Positions 51,090 through 63,613 of a stretch of 64,000 bases of DNA are shown piece after piece. The notes under the pieces were generated by a model. The model saw only the letters and a program-made list of their open reading frames with translations, was not told the origin of the DNA and made no database searches. A program made the translations under genes and the position numbers. Each line of letters begins with the position of its first letter. Position 1 is the stretch's first letter. The stretch comes from Antedon mediterranea (lineage: Eukaryota > Echinodermata > Crinoidea > Comatulida > Antedonidae): positions 14,699,001 through 14,763,000 of the forward strand of contig NC_092673.1 in assembly GCF_964355755.1 (NCBI RefSeq), written 5' to 3'.

Positions 51090-51420
51090 GTGATCATTAT
51101 GTTTACATTAAAACAATATCTACAAGTAACTGGAAGTCAGCTCGCATGAGAAGTCAATTGTTACCACCAGGGCAACATGTATCTTTATCATTCTACTATC
51201 ACATGTACGGACATGAAGTTGGATCACTCATGGTTTACAGAAAATCGGATTTGGGGGACGAACTGTTATGGAAAAAAAGTGGTAACCAAGGAGATCGGTG
51301 GCGAAATGCCGTAGTAGCACAATTTGCGCACAACGGTTATGGAAAAAATTACATTGTGTTTGAAGGCTATTGGGAAAAGTAGTTTACCGTAGGGGTGACA
51401 TCGCAATTGACGACATTCAA
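51090..51420 (+). pseudogene. MAM-domain exon, disrupted
   Basis: After a splice acceptor (TTTCCACGTACAG, AG at 51088-51089) the frame reads DHYVYIKT, ARMRSQLLPP, LSFYYHMYGHEVGSLMVY and FEGYWEK, the core of a MAM domain (extracellular adhesion domain). A stop follows at 51380-51382, while the usual end of the domain, GDIAIDDI, appears at about 51396-51419 in another frame. A one-base shift therefore splits the domain. With the EAR exons downstream, this suggests a decayed gene for an extracellular MAM/EAR protein. Confidence 0.75.
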
Positions 51421-51869
51421 TATCGGACGCGTGCTATCAGTTTGTAACTTTCAAATGAGATTTGTTTTTATTTAATATAAAGATTATATAATTATTACAG
51501 ACTACTGAAATCAATACAGAAACTATACTACCATAATCTGTTCTTTGGGAAATGAAAACGAGATATAACAATTTGTGTATAAGATAAAAACATTAACTAG
51601 ACTTAATTCGTCACTATGACGAATTATAGGTTATATGCATTGATTTAAATAAAGATAATTGATTTGTAAAAGATATTTTGATTGATTGATTTTCTCAGAT
51701 TCTTTAATTATTTATAATATATGATAGAGAGGACCTTGCTAACGCGAATACAATAGCCGGTATCACAATCCGATCAAAGATCCCTCTGCGTATAATGTCA
51801 TAAACCACATTTGTTGTTACATAATAATAAAGACATAAGTTACTTTTTATCTAGATTTCATTATAAATC

Positions 51870-53013
51870 ATGTGTATAATCTATATAATACACTAAGAAA
51901 TAAATTTGAACAAACAATACGGATAATAAAAAAAAATCTTATTTCGTTTCCCAAGGTGAGACTCGATCTCGGTACCTTGAATGCCATAGACACGAGCACA
52001 GACCATCGAGCCATACACAACTAACTAAAAATTGTAGAAAAATTCCTCCGTGTATTTACTATGCAGTAACCACTTTGGCGCAAATAGATTATTACATACC
52101 GCAATGAATTATAATTTTTTACTATGATGACATCTTTAAAAATGTAAAAAAATGATGCACTGTCAAACTATATACTTTTAACTTTAATATATGAACTTCT
52201 TAAGAAAGAAAGTTAATGTTAATTAAGTTTGGTATTTTGGCCTAAGAAAATGTCATAATTTGTTTGATTGTCGAAATTATTTTTTTTAAATTGAATATGC
52301 AATTAATGATGACTTAATCAACTTTTGTTCTCTTTATTTGATAATAAATCATACATATGATACATACACTTCAAGAAAATGAAATAAAGAATAGGTGTTC
52401 CCCTGCAATCTGACGATATATATTAATTTTAAAATTTAGCATATTTTCACCATTTTGTTAACTTATACGTGCGTAGCCAGTCACTTTTGACGTGCTCGTA
52501 TAACGCAATTTCGAGTTGAAACCTGAATCAAATATGATGATATTATTAAAGAAAGATTGTAAAACAGAAATCGGGCAAAAAGATTCCGCATCAACGTTTA
52601 CCGCGCAGTGCGCGTGCAAAAATCTGCGCACTCATGGCAATTTTTTAAACGCTTAAAATTGCCTGAAACGTACTCTAATTTCATCGAAAATAAATTTGAC
52701 AATTTTGAACATTTTAGGCGCGCGTACGCAAGCGTTATATGCGCTACGCACGTAATTTTATTCCCATATGATGAAATATGACCTGAAATTTATGAGTACC
52801 AAATTTTGTTTAATTGTGATTCATGCTTGTAAAGATATGATTACAAACGTGATTTCGTTAAATCGTGCGTAGACCGCGTAATTTTTGATTACGCATCGTG
52901 AAAATATAACCACATCGATTCCTGGCCATGAAGAATATACTCTGAAAACTTGACTTAGCTAGATTAAACTGATGCCAAGATAATGCACGGACAAAATAGT
53001 GCTAAGGAAAGAA

Positions 53014-53048
<35 letters not shown>

Positions 53049-53100
53049 AGATTTTGACAGAATCAAGAGGTTATATGCATATCATGCATATAACCTAAAA
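51870..53100. repeat. About 1-kb duplicated segment, copy 2
   Basis: Second copy of 50020-51060, including the minus-strand tRNA-like head near 51957-52020. The two copies flank the MAM exon. An AAAT tetranucleotide tract lies at 53010-53050. Confidence 0.7.
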
Positions 53101-54041
53101 ATAGGCCTCTTATTATCAGGAAATGGGCCCAAACTACTAATACTATATGCATATAATCTCTGCTTCCATACCTTGATTGTTGCAAACTTGTAACTCTCCC
53201 TTCTGCAGTCGAATCTCTTTATGTAACTGTTTATTTGTAATTTTATTTGTACTATTGTTTGTTTCTCTTGATATGGACTTGTTCAAAACTCAATAAATTT
53301 GAATTGGAAATAGTAGTTAACTCAATCGGAGAGCCGCGTTGGGAATTATGACCGTTATTGAGAAATTGTGGACTTCGCATGACATACATATACATACTGT
53401 ACATACTTTAAACTTTTATACATATAATATATTATACATACATACATACACAAAAGCGTTAATGTTTCGCTCGAAAACATTAGCATAAAGTATAGGTCAT
53501 ATCTCTAAACATTAGTGTACATCATCCGTCAATGTCTTATCGTTAGCATTTTTTTATAACAATAATAAGTAAATGTCGTCATATGGCCTTTTCAAGTCAA
53601 CATATCTTTTATTCAATAAGGATAATATTATGCATATGTATAATAGAGAATAAAATGAAAACTGAAGCAAAATAAAAAATAAAGGAAATACTAAACAGAA
53701 AAGCAAATAATTAAACATATATATATATAATCTATATACCCATATTAAACCGGACAGAAAATAGACAAATAAACAAATCATAAATTATTAGTATTACTAT
53801 TATTATAAAAAGACAAAATAAATTATTAAATTTAACCAAAAAGTCATTTAATTTTTTTCCTTTAATTTCAGGTTTTTCTAGTAGGAAAATAAGTGGATAT
53901 AATCTTTTTTTTTTAAAACTGTTATGTCACATTAAAATAGATTATTCAACAATTTTCAGGGGGACAATAATATCTTATATAAATATTTATCTTTATTCAA
54001 TGAACATTTGTAACAATTAATTTAAATTTAACACTCACTAG
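53101..54041. other. Intergenic or intronic host DNA with repeat pieces
   Basis: Contains a block near 53320-53500 (GGAGAGCCGCGTTGGGAA and CGAAAACATTAG) that recurs at 61570-61715, and a GGGGGACAATA word near 53960 like those at 55985 and 61400. No coding exon. Confidence 0.5.
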
Positions 54042-54232
54042 ACGAATGGGACGCTGGCTTAACGGGAATCGACACATTTACAAATAACGGAGATACTTAC
54101 TTAGTAGTTGTGAATCAAGATAACTGTGTACAGAACACAATAGTGTACATATGAGACAATTCGACTAATGAATGTAAAATTCATCAACCTATTCCTGTGG
54201 AGCATTGTTCGTACAGATCTACCATTTTCAAA
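54042..54232 (+). pseudogene. EAR/EPTP-repeat exon with nonsense codon
   Basis: Bounded by an acceptor (CACTCACTAG) and a donor (AAA|GTAAGT at 54233). The frame reads DEWDAGLTGIDTF, then YLVVVNQDN and a TIVYI followed by TGA where the repeat normally has Trp (Tyr-x-Trp). That is the pattern of EAR/EPTP beta-propeller repeats found in TSPEAR and LGI proteins. The Trp-to-stop change suggests decay. Confidence 0.65.
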
Positions 54233-54666
54233 GTAAGTATATTAAGTATTAAATAAATTCATCTGGTTCCAATTATAACTAACTGGAATATTTTTACTTT
54301 TATGTTGAACCAAAAAATACATACACAATACATACATACACCCATGCATACCTACATATTTATACCAATTTTTGGTTCATAAAAGTAATAATTTTCCAGT
54401 TAAGTTCAAGTACGCTACACACACTTGAGTGTGTATCGTCTTTACAAAACAGAAATTGGGAGGTGGCCAATTTTGATTGATATTGCTTTTTAAATTGAAA
54501 AGTCTGGCAAAAAAAAGAGTGCTGCAGGTACACTAATGAAACAAACCTAAATTGATATCAAAATGTATGCGAATCAACCAATCTTTCGAGTTGTTTTTTT
54601 TGGGTTTTAGCAATTAGCATGTTTGTATCAAAGCGCATCTTTAAGTATATTATTCTTTATTTACAG

Positions 54667-54933
54667 GTTGGCGGAGAAGTGTTTATGATAATAACCACAA
54701 GCAGAACGGAATCACGTGATGCTGATGACGATTTTGAACTCTATATTACGTCATCACCAATATTTAAATTAGAAGGAAATATGTTCGTAAGTTACGGAGC
54801 GATACCATCACACGAATGTTATGATATAACATTTTTTGAACGAGATGGGGAGTACTTTTTGGGTCAGTCGAATAAACGAAATGGAAATGGTGGTACGACT
54901 AATCCAATCTTCAACATATACCAATGGGTGTAG
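54667..54933 (+). pseudogene. EAR/EPTP-repeat terminal exon
   Basis: After an acceptor (TTTATTTACAG) the frame reads GGEVFMIITTSR, FELYITSSPIFKLEG, CYDITFFERDGEYFLGQSN and ends NIYQWV then TAG. Two EAR-type units are recognisable. The exon itself is intact, but it belongs to the same gene as the broken exon before it. Confidence 0.65.
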
Positions 54934-55094
54934 TTGATGTAAATTTTAAAAGGTATGGCGCTCGTTGATTTTTAAAACTTGATATTACGGAAGCTGATTT
55001 TGAGAGGCCCTCAACAATACAAGCGACATAAAAACATTACAAGTAAAAATATATTTAAAGGCAAAAATGTAAAAAGGTTAGGAAGATTTAAAAT

Positions 55095-55400
55095 TTAAAA
55101 TGTGTCATTGTTAAGCATAACATTCTTTAATTTACTTTTAAAATTTAAAAAAGTATTGCAATTTCTAATTGAAACGTCTAAAGAGTTAAAATATTTAGGT
55201 CCTTTATAATTAAAAGAATGTTTAAAAAGTTCACACTGAGGTCTTGGAACAACGAGATCACACCTGGAAAGTTGCCGGGTAGACATTCTACCATTGGCAG
55301 TAATTCTGGCAAGCCCACGGTAGATGTTAGTTTGGGCGAGATTGGCAAGACAGTCCGTTTGATAGTCAGAATCAGTAGGGAGTAGAAATGGTGTTAAAAA
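55095..55400 (-). pseudogene. LINE 3' remnant (RT C-terminus)
   Basis: The minus frame reads ARITANGRMSTRQL, DLVVPRPQCELFKHSF and NSLDVSIRNC with a final Lys-rich FKSKLKNVML. This is the usual C-terminus of CR1/L2-type ORF2 proteins. The upstream part is absent, so it is a 5'-truncated copy. Confidence 0.7.
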
Positions 55401-57112
55401 AGTTGACGGGAATTAGGAGTAGTGTAAGGAAGTTGGAGAATAGTTTGCATAACCAATCCAAACTTCAACAATTACCAATGGGTGTGTATTTGCAGATCCC
55501 GCTCTCCTGTCCTGTGCCTTATTGAACTAAAACGTGCAAAAAACTTATTTAATATTTCAATGTTTGTTTGACACATTTAAATATTACTTGCTGTAGTAAT
55601 CTTGTAATCTTTATATATGTATAAATCTATAGAAGTCTTATCAAGGTAAAAAGTGGTCAGAAAATAGACAAAATAGAACTAGAATAGTATGACTACATCT
55701 CTGTCGCTCTACACGTTGTCTACTACTTAGATGTATAACGTAGCGTGATTATACCATGGATGAAGTACGTCCTCTATACCCAATACACGAGCGGTATTTT
55801 TATATTTAATTCTTACAATATGGTATTGTTTATGTTGAACTTCTGTTGTCATGGTTACCGCATGTTTTAGTTGTTAATATGTATGGTCATGTTTATGAAA
55901 AATATTGACTATTAGTATTAATATTTGTAAAATGCATATATAACAATGGTTAGGCTTAATAATTTATTTAATTAAAGATGTATTGTCCCCCTGAACAAAT
56001 AATTTTAAAAAATATTTTTGTTGAATAGGCCATTTTAATGATACATAAAGTTATTCACTTTGAAATAAAATTTGATCGAAAAAAAAAATTATTTACCTGA
56101 GAAAATCTTAAGGTAAAGTAATAAATAGTCAACCGGAAGTCGGTTGGCTGGCAGCCAGCTGGCTTCCGGTTTAATTTAACCCTTGACCTGAATTAGCTTA
56201 TGAATTATGCATATTGTATGATTCTTGTGCGTGTATGTGACCTCTAGGTCATCACAAAAAAATACGACGTGATATGGCGAGACGACGTTGTGGGAAAGTT
56301 CTGTAGTTTAACAACAAAAAAACAATTCCTATCTTGAAAAAAATACTATGGCTAGGCCCTAGCAGATTGGTAAGTAAGAACTGTAGTTTCTATAGTGCAG
56401 TTTTGTTAGTTAGTATAGGAAGCCTAGTTAGCCCAGTACAGCTGTACTGGCCTAGAGTAGGCCTAGGCCTAGTAGTAGCTAGTCTGCTAGTAGTACTAGT
56501 TGTACTTGTAGGCCTGAGTGAGTAGTAGGCCTAGCTAATACTAATAGATCTAACTTGTAGGCCTTATTAATAGTTATTATCTGTGAGCATGGAGTAAAGA
56601 ATAAGGTTTTAGTAGTGTGAATTTTGACACCACCACCTCGTCTTATTTTTAGTATAATACTATAATAATAGTCCTTCATCATTATTCATATCACTTTTCA
56701 TTCATTTTAAAACATTTAATTTTCTTTTCTATGTAGAGTTTGTGATTTAAAAAAATTATACATAACTTACGAGCAGCGATACCCAAAAAGCTAAAACTTG
56801 TGAATGGCTGCCAAAAATAAAAAAATAAGGTCACCACCAGGGCCAGGAGAGATTATGGTGCTTGGTTTTTCCTTCATGATTAATTACATTTTAATGCTAA
56901 TATAAATTTGTGAAAATTGTAACTAGGCCTATACTGTACATCCAATAATGTAATTTTTTTTTCTCTTACAGAAAATGACCAAATAATCTAAGTTAAATAT
57001 TTTTTGGAATGTGTACTTTACAGTACTTAGTACTGTTATGTTGAAAATTCTTCTTTTTATGTAGATATTTTAATAAAAAATGTCTTTCTTTTAATAGGTA
57101 TTAACACACTAA
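55401..57112. other. Intergenic host DNA
   Basis: No gene. Holds an inverted-repeat hairpin at about 56131-56172 (CCGGAAG...CTTCCGG), TAGGCCTA-rich low-complexity DNA at 56345-56560, and a TIR-like end TATTGTCCCCC near 55983. Confidence 0.5.
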
Positions 57113-58137
57113 TTGAATGAACAATATGAGCAAGTAGTGGAAAATGGTGAAGAAATCAACACAAAATGTGGTAGCAACATTCACAATATTTATTTGAACG
57201 TTTCTTACTATGACACTTTAAAATGGATGAACAATCACAGAAGACAAGCTATTGCTGTAATGCCACAATCAACACACCAATTAATAGTTAATAAATTGTC
57301 AACAATAATGCAGAAATTCAATGAAATATACTGTACTAGTAATTAACTCATTTTTTTTACTGTACTGTACTGTAAATCTTCACACATTAAAATTATGGAG
57401 ATTTTATCTCATGTACTGTAGTAGTATTTTTATTTATTTAATGCTATGTTTGCAAAATAATTTCAAATGTTATTGCTCTAATTATGTAAACTATACAACA
57501 TTTTAAAAGCTGGAAAACAACCAACACATTTGCCGAATGCTTTATGATAGTCATCCAATATTTATCTTGTGTTCTACTACCGAGTCTACCGCCAGTTGCC
57601 TTTATGCAGTATTGATGTACCCTCTGTTCCAGTCTTCATTAGCTTAAGTCTATAAATTTAAAAACAATGATGTATAAATACAAAAGTCAAATAGAAAAGT
57701 TAAATATTTCACAATTCATTGCATACATATAATTATTATTTCTGTACATGAATCTGAAGTTTTCAATTTGGGGTACTACTAATGTACAGTAAGGAATTCA
57801 TGAAAAGTGCATCTCCTCCCTCAAAAAGGCCTAGTCTAATTACTAGTGTTTTGGTTGCTATCAAAAACAATCTATTCTACCGTCAACTTCTTTGGTACTG
57901 TATCCTGATCATTTTCCAAATGTTTTTTTTTTGTCATAAGTTACTCTTTTTTTAGACTTTAAAATTAATTCGAGCTCCAAATGTAATATCAATGGTACAG
58001 TAACATAGTAGGCCTATTTCCTGTAGCTAGTTGTGGAGTGATGACCTAGCTAGGTGAGTACGATATATAGGACCTAGCTAGGCCTCAAAGTGGGTTCCCG
58101 TCTACTTTTCTTACCCGATATCTGCCTGCCTACAGCT
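57113..58137 (+). repeat. Dispersed repeat, copy 2 (unsplit)
   Basis: 57243-58137 matches 45917-46797. A small open frame (57113-57346, ending MQKFNEIYCTSN) spans the Gypsy target site and may be a remnant exon of a DNA transposon; no family recognised. This copy shows the uninterrupted sequence AGACAAGCTATTG. Confidence 0.75.
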
Positions 58138-58574
58138 GCTACACTACACAGTAGTAAACTACTAACTAGGCCCTAGATAGTAGGCTTATATTATAGCCCT
58201 AGCCTAGATAGCCAAGCCTATAACTATACGGCAAAAACGTCTAGTTTGCGATATATAACTATTATAGGAGGATGTCTCATTCATCTAAAATAAAATTCTA
58301 CTTACGTTACCAGCAAATTAACGGCAGAGCTTTTTACATCATACGATCAGGGAAACCCCAGCACTTTCTTCTGTTCGTCCATGGATTAAAGAATAGATGG
58401 ATATGCATCGACGTGAGATCAAGGGTTCCTTGACTCTCGCCGACAGACCGCGAACCGCCCACAATGTTACAGTTTAATTAACCTCATGGTAACATCGAAA
58501 CGGTCGCGTGCCCAATATATTGTTTACTGTACATGTGCAACGACATTTAACCTTGTTGGCTACACTTCTTTCGC

Positions 58575-59657
58575 GGGTGTCACGAAAGCTCAGACCACGA
58601 AAGCTCAGACCCCCTAAGACCTAAGATCACGAAAGCTAAGACCCAACACCTAAGATTACAAATACTAAGATATACTACAGATTAAAAACAATACTTGTTT
58701 ATCCATACATAATTTTAAACACAGTAGGTTTCATTTATTACCATAAATATAATTTAATACTACCGCAAAACATAGATAAACTCACATTATTTTCGCCTGT
58801 TGAGTAAATGTATATTTTTTCTTTACAACAAACAAACTTGACGGGTTGTTTGTTGGTATATATTTACTCCATTGTGTTGGTTCAGAGGATGTTTTTCTTA
58901 CGCACCTGCCTTTCTTGTATTTTGACTCAAAATTTGTTGACCCACTTTATCCTGAACACCAAACTTTAAAATTAGGACTTATAAGTACTTTCAGAAGGAG
59001 AAACACATAATAACAAATAAATAAATCCTTTAAATTGATGATTTTACATATGTGTTTCTTTGTATACTGTAATGTAACTCCTCGAGCTCCCACCATGCTC
59101 AATGTTTTTGTTTCCATGGAGCGCCAAAAGAGCAACAATAATAGTACAAGCATAAAAACAGAAAGAAAACGAAACAAAAAAACTTATCATGATTTTTAAA
59201 TTAAAATTTATTTGCCAGTATTTATTTCTTCGTACTTGCATGATTATACTATTATCATTACAATTTTAATTTTACATTGTTCCATCCACTCCACACTGTA
59301 GATGGACTCCACAGAGTTTTCAGCCCTCTATATAATTTTTGCTCTTTTGACGTTCCATAGAAACAAAAACATTGAACATGGGGTAGGCCTACTGTAGTAC
59401 TGTAGGCTAGTCATTTTGTGTGCGAGAAAAACATCTGTAAAATCATCAATTTAAAAATGTATTTGTTACTTTTTATGTGATTCTTTTTCATGAAAGTGCC
59501 AATTCTAAGGTGTGGTATTCAGAATAAATGTTGGGAGTTAAAATACAAGGCAGGTGCGAAAGATAAATATTTGTAATCTTAGGTGTTGGGTCTTAGCTTT
59601 CGTGATCTTAGGTCTTAGGGGGTCTGAGCTTTCGTGGTCTGAGCTTTCGTGACACCC
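58575..59657. mobile_element. Non-autonomous MULE-like transposon with long inverted repeats
   Basis: 1083 bp with ends GGGTGTCACGAAAGCTCAGA and its reverse complement, flanked by the direct repeat CTTCTTTCGC (58565-58574 and 59658-59667). The two halves are imperfect inverted copies of each other over most of their length (for example the CAATGTTTTTGTTTCCATGG word near 59100 and its mirror near 59350). A 9-11 bp target duplication and long TIRs fit Mutator-like elements. No transposase frame. Confidence 0.8.
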
Positions 59658-59728
59658 CTTCTTTCGCGCGTTCTTTGGTGGCATGATGTTTTTAGCGCTA
59701 GCAACAATACATATTTGAACAGTATAAT

Positions 59729-59925
59729 CAGTGGCGTAACGGCTATGTGCGCTCACTGGCTAAACCCAGGGGCCCTGAAGCTTGGGACCCATGAGCAGTG
59801 CCCAGAGGAACAGGCATAAAATATGTCGAAAATGCTAAAAACGTCCGAGGCCTCGATCTTTGAAACTTGGAGGGCCACTTAGGTTTCCTAAACAAGTGGC
59901 TTCAGGCCTCTGCCTCACGCCACTG
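59729..59925. mobile_element. hAT-like MITE
   Basis: 197 bp, starting CAGTGGCGTAA and ending CTCACGCCACTG, flanked by the 8-bp direct repeat AGTATAAT (59721-59728 and 59926-59933). The 8-bp duplication and CAGTGGCG termini are typical of hAT elements. Non-coding. Confidence 0.8.
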
Positions 59926-59933
59926 AGTATAAT

Positions 59934-62040
59934 GTTTATTGAAAACAGTTATTAAATTACATTGTATGTTATTGTGAAGACCCTAGTGTAGGTCTACTTC
60001 ATCAATATACCAGATAAAAACAATACTATATTGTTATTGGCTTAGAATTGTAGATGCTATAATTGTAATTAGTATAGGTTTCTGCCGCGATTGATCTACG
60101 CTAATGTTTTTATGACATTAAAGTAGCATTTTATGAGACAATAACTAGTTGTTGTCTCAGCGCGCCTACATGTAAAATTACAAAATCAGCAAGGATACTA
60201 GGCCTTCTAGGCTTACTAGTAAACCATATGATTTGCCGACATTGATACTGCCTAGGTAGGCCTAGGCTAATCTTAAGTGTAGTAGATACAATGCGTAATC
60301 ATGATCTATATACTCACCGTTGTCTTACTTCTTGTGTGAATAATAATAGGTACTTCGTTTGTTCGTGATTAAGTTTGCCCTGCGTTTACTTTTCAAAACG
60401 ACCGCTAGGTAACGTATCGCAACTATACATAGCCAGCCAATCCCGGATCTGAGATCGCTGTTTTCATTCAATTAGGCCCGGTGATTGGATGTGATGTAGA
60501 TGACATAACCATTAGCCAATCACCAGGCACTACAATTTAAATATAATCACATCGATAATTAAGGAGATTTATGAAGAAACCACTGCTTAGCCATATACAG
60601 TATTAAAAACACGATTGTTGTATGTGTGAACACCGGCCACGCTAACAACATACATGGTCAAATGCATAATTTAATATTCTATAGATTAACGCAATTTTAA
60701 TGACAGAAGATGGCAGGCAAATAATAATAATTCAAATATAAAAATTGCATATTTTATTAATATTACCAACTACTTAAAATTACCAGTCGTAAGAAAGTGA
60801 ACTTTTCGTAGTCCGATTGTGATGAAACTAAAACAGAATTGTTCAGCAATATATTTTTGTTGTCAATTAATCATCGACGCAGACATGTCAATAGAACATT
60901 CAGACTGCGCATACGATTTCTACATGGTTATGTTTTGGTCTAAAAAAATGTAACAGTTGATTCGCAGCGTTCTACAGAGGGCCGCGGTTAGAGACACGGA
61001 GTTCAATGAGCGTGTTTGTTTGATTGGCAGCAGTGCTTAAGTATAGGCAAGCGCGTTATAAAATCATTTGATGTCACCGTCGATGCATACCCTTCTATTC
61101 TTTAATCCATGGTTCGTCGCACATGCTTGTTTATGTGGTGAAGATAACAGATCGGATCTCCTCTGTTTGGATGCTCATTAACATATCATGCATATTTATG
61201 AGTTGTTAGCTAACCATCGTTATTTAGGAATTTCTGAGCTTATGAGTTCGAAAAAATGGTAAACTTATTTTGATTTTTTATAAGCGAAATCAATATTTTT
61301 TTCTGATTTTTTTTCGGCGAAAGTGAATAACTTTATTATAACTACAAAACGGTCTATTCAAAATTTGATTTTTCTCATCTTTATTTTTCATGTTTTGGGG
61401 GACAATACAACTTTAAAATATAAGCATAGGTGTTAGATAATTATTATCCAGCACGTTTGTTTTTAGTCATATTATAATAAAGTTGAAATAATGCTGTAAC
61501 CAGGGAAGAGTTAAATTACAATTGTAATTTAACTCTTCCCTGCTGTAACTGAGTTTAGTGATTATTTAACAGTCGGAGAGCCGCGTTGGGAAATATGACC
61601 GTTATCGCTGAATTTTCGACTTCGCATGACGTCATAGATTTTAGAAGCCCTCTCTCGGCACAGAAGCGTCAACGTTTCGCGCGAAAACATTAGTATAAAG
61701 TATAGGCTACGTCATTTTATAGCTGTTTAATAAACATTAATAGGCGTAAAATTAACCATATATGGTAAGATCAGTTCCTTATATGTTTAAGATGTCACAA
61801 GTCACCTAATTTTCTGAATAATTTGTTGGATTTGTTGTCAGTGACAGTTTCTTTCCAAAGTTCGTGTGCAGCCGTCAAAACTGAAGTTTTCTAACAGTTG
61901 TTTGTTTACAAATTTCCCATTAGTGGGATTTGCATCCCATACAGTGAATTACCAAAAACTCGACGTATATGGATAAAGTAAGTATCAATAGTCTGTTTTA
62001 CGTTAAAATTGGCTTGAAACCCTATTTAAGCTTCGATTAC
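59934..62040. other. Intergenic host DNA with repeat pieces
   Basis: No gene. Includes a perfect 42-bp palindrome (61501-61542), a copy of the block shared with 53320-53500 (61570-61715), and a GGGGGACAATACAA end near 61400. Confidence 0.5.
61501..61542. repeat. Perfect 42-bp palindrome
   Basis: CAGGGAAGAGTTAAATTACA is followed, around the central AT, by its exact reverse complement with no spacer. Confidence 0.85.
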
Positions 62041-63613
62041 AGACTGTGCTTGTTATTAGCTGAAGGGTCAGATCCCTTCCTGGAATTGACATTCGTTATA
62101 TTTTAGTTACCTAGGAGTACGTTATGTTGTAATTAATAAACAAAAATAATTCTGCTCTTTAGTGCTACTTTAAATCGTTGGGAAGAATTAATGATGCCTG
62201 TCTATTTAGCTTAAAATCAAGAAATGTCGTTGTGTCGCGACAGTTTGTTATAAATAAGTTAATCTTGTACATTAAAACTAGTATTCAGTTGTGATTGATA
62301 ATTGCTATACAGCTGCAAATTATACAACAACTTGTAGTGCTGGTTTATCTATTCTAAACTTATATAAACCACAATGTATTCTTGCTAGTAACAATATTCA
62401 TAAACATAAAGTTATAAAAAGTACAAGAACATTATTATCGATATTTTTCGTAACAAATAAATCGATCTGGTAAGGCTTACAAGCAAACTGGAAGTTTGAT
62501 AAAGCAAGCATTCATTGTTCTGCTTTAGGCCTACACACCTTGAGAAAAAATAATGAAATCGTGAATAACAAACAGTGATACAGAAACTGGTGGTGCTTGT
62601 TTTCTATCTTTAAGTTTTAAATAGCACAGTGTATTATTGCTCCAATATGAATAATATAAGGAAGTACAAAGTACAATAACAGGCCTCTCATTGTTACCGA
62701 TCTTTTTATCTAATAAACAAATCTTTCTAGTACCGGTAAATCGGAAGTGTGGTAATTGTAAAAGAAAAAATGAAACAAATTTATGCTCCAAATATTATTT
62801 GTTTTACAGCTTTATATAAGGCAGCTCAGACTGTGCTTGTTATTAGCTGAAGGGTCAGATCCCTTCCTGGAATTGACATTCGTTATATTTTAGTTACCTA
62901 GGAGTACGTTATGTTGTAATTAATAAACAAAAATAATTCTGCTCTTTAGTGCTACTTTAAACCGTTGGGAAGAATTAATGATGCCTGTCTATTTAGCTTA
63001 AAATCAAGAAATGTCGTTGTGTCGCGACAGTTTGTTATAAATAAGTTAATCTTGTACATTAAAACTAGTATTCAGTTGTGATTGATAATTGCTATACAGC
63101 TGCAAATTATACAACAACTTGTAGTGCTGGTTTATCTATTCTAAACTTATATAAACCACAATGTATTCTTGCTAGTAACAATATTCATAAACATAAAGTT
63201 ATAAAAAGTACAAGAACATTATTATCGATATTTTTCGTAACAAATAAATCGATCTGGTAAGGCTTACAAGCAAACTGGAAGTTTGATAAAGCAAGCATTC
63301 ATTGTTCTGCTTTAGGCCTACACACCTTGAGAAAAAATAATGAAATCGTGAATAACAAACAGTGATACAGAAACTGGTGGTGCTTGTTTTCTATCTTTAA
63401 GTTTTAAATAGCACAGTGTATTATTGCTCCAATATGAATAATATAAGGAAGTACAAAGTACTATAACAGGCTTCTCATTGTTACCGATCTTTTTATCTAA
63501 TAAACAAATCTTTCTAGTACCGGTAAATCGGAAGTGTGGTAATTGTAAAAGAAAAAATGAAACAAATTTATGCTCCAAATATTATTTGTTTTACAGCTTT
63601 ATATAAGGCAGCT
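62041..63613 (+). repeat. 787-bp tandem duplication
   Basis: The segment 62041-62826 is followed by a copy at 62828-63613, starting AGACTGTGCTTG and ending TATATAAGGCAGCT. Only a handful of base differences are visible (for example near 62173/62960 and 62693/63480), so it is recent. The small open frames in it occur twice and show no coding signature. Confidence 0.85.

Noticed and set aside
56131-56172. CCGGAAG inverted repeat as a possible MITE.
   Set aside because: A short hairpin only; no flanking duplication could be seen.
58947-59241. Small minus-strand hydrophobic frames.
   Set aside because: They lie inside the MULE-like element's inverted repeats and have no coding features.
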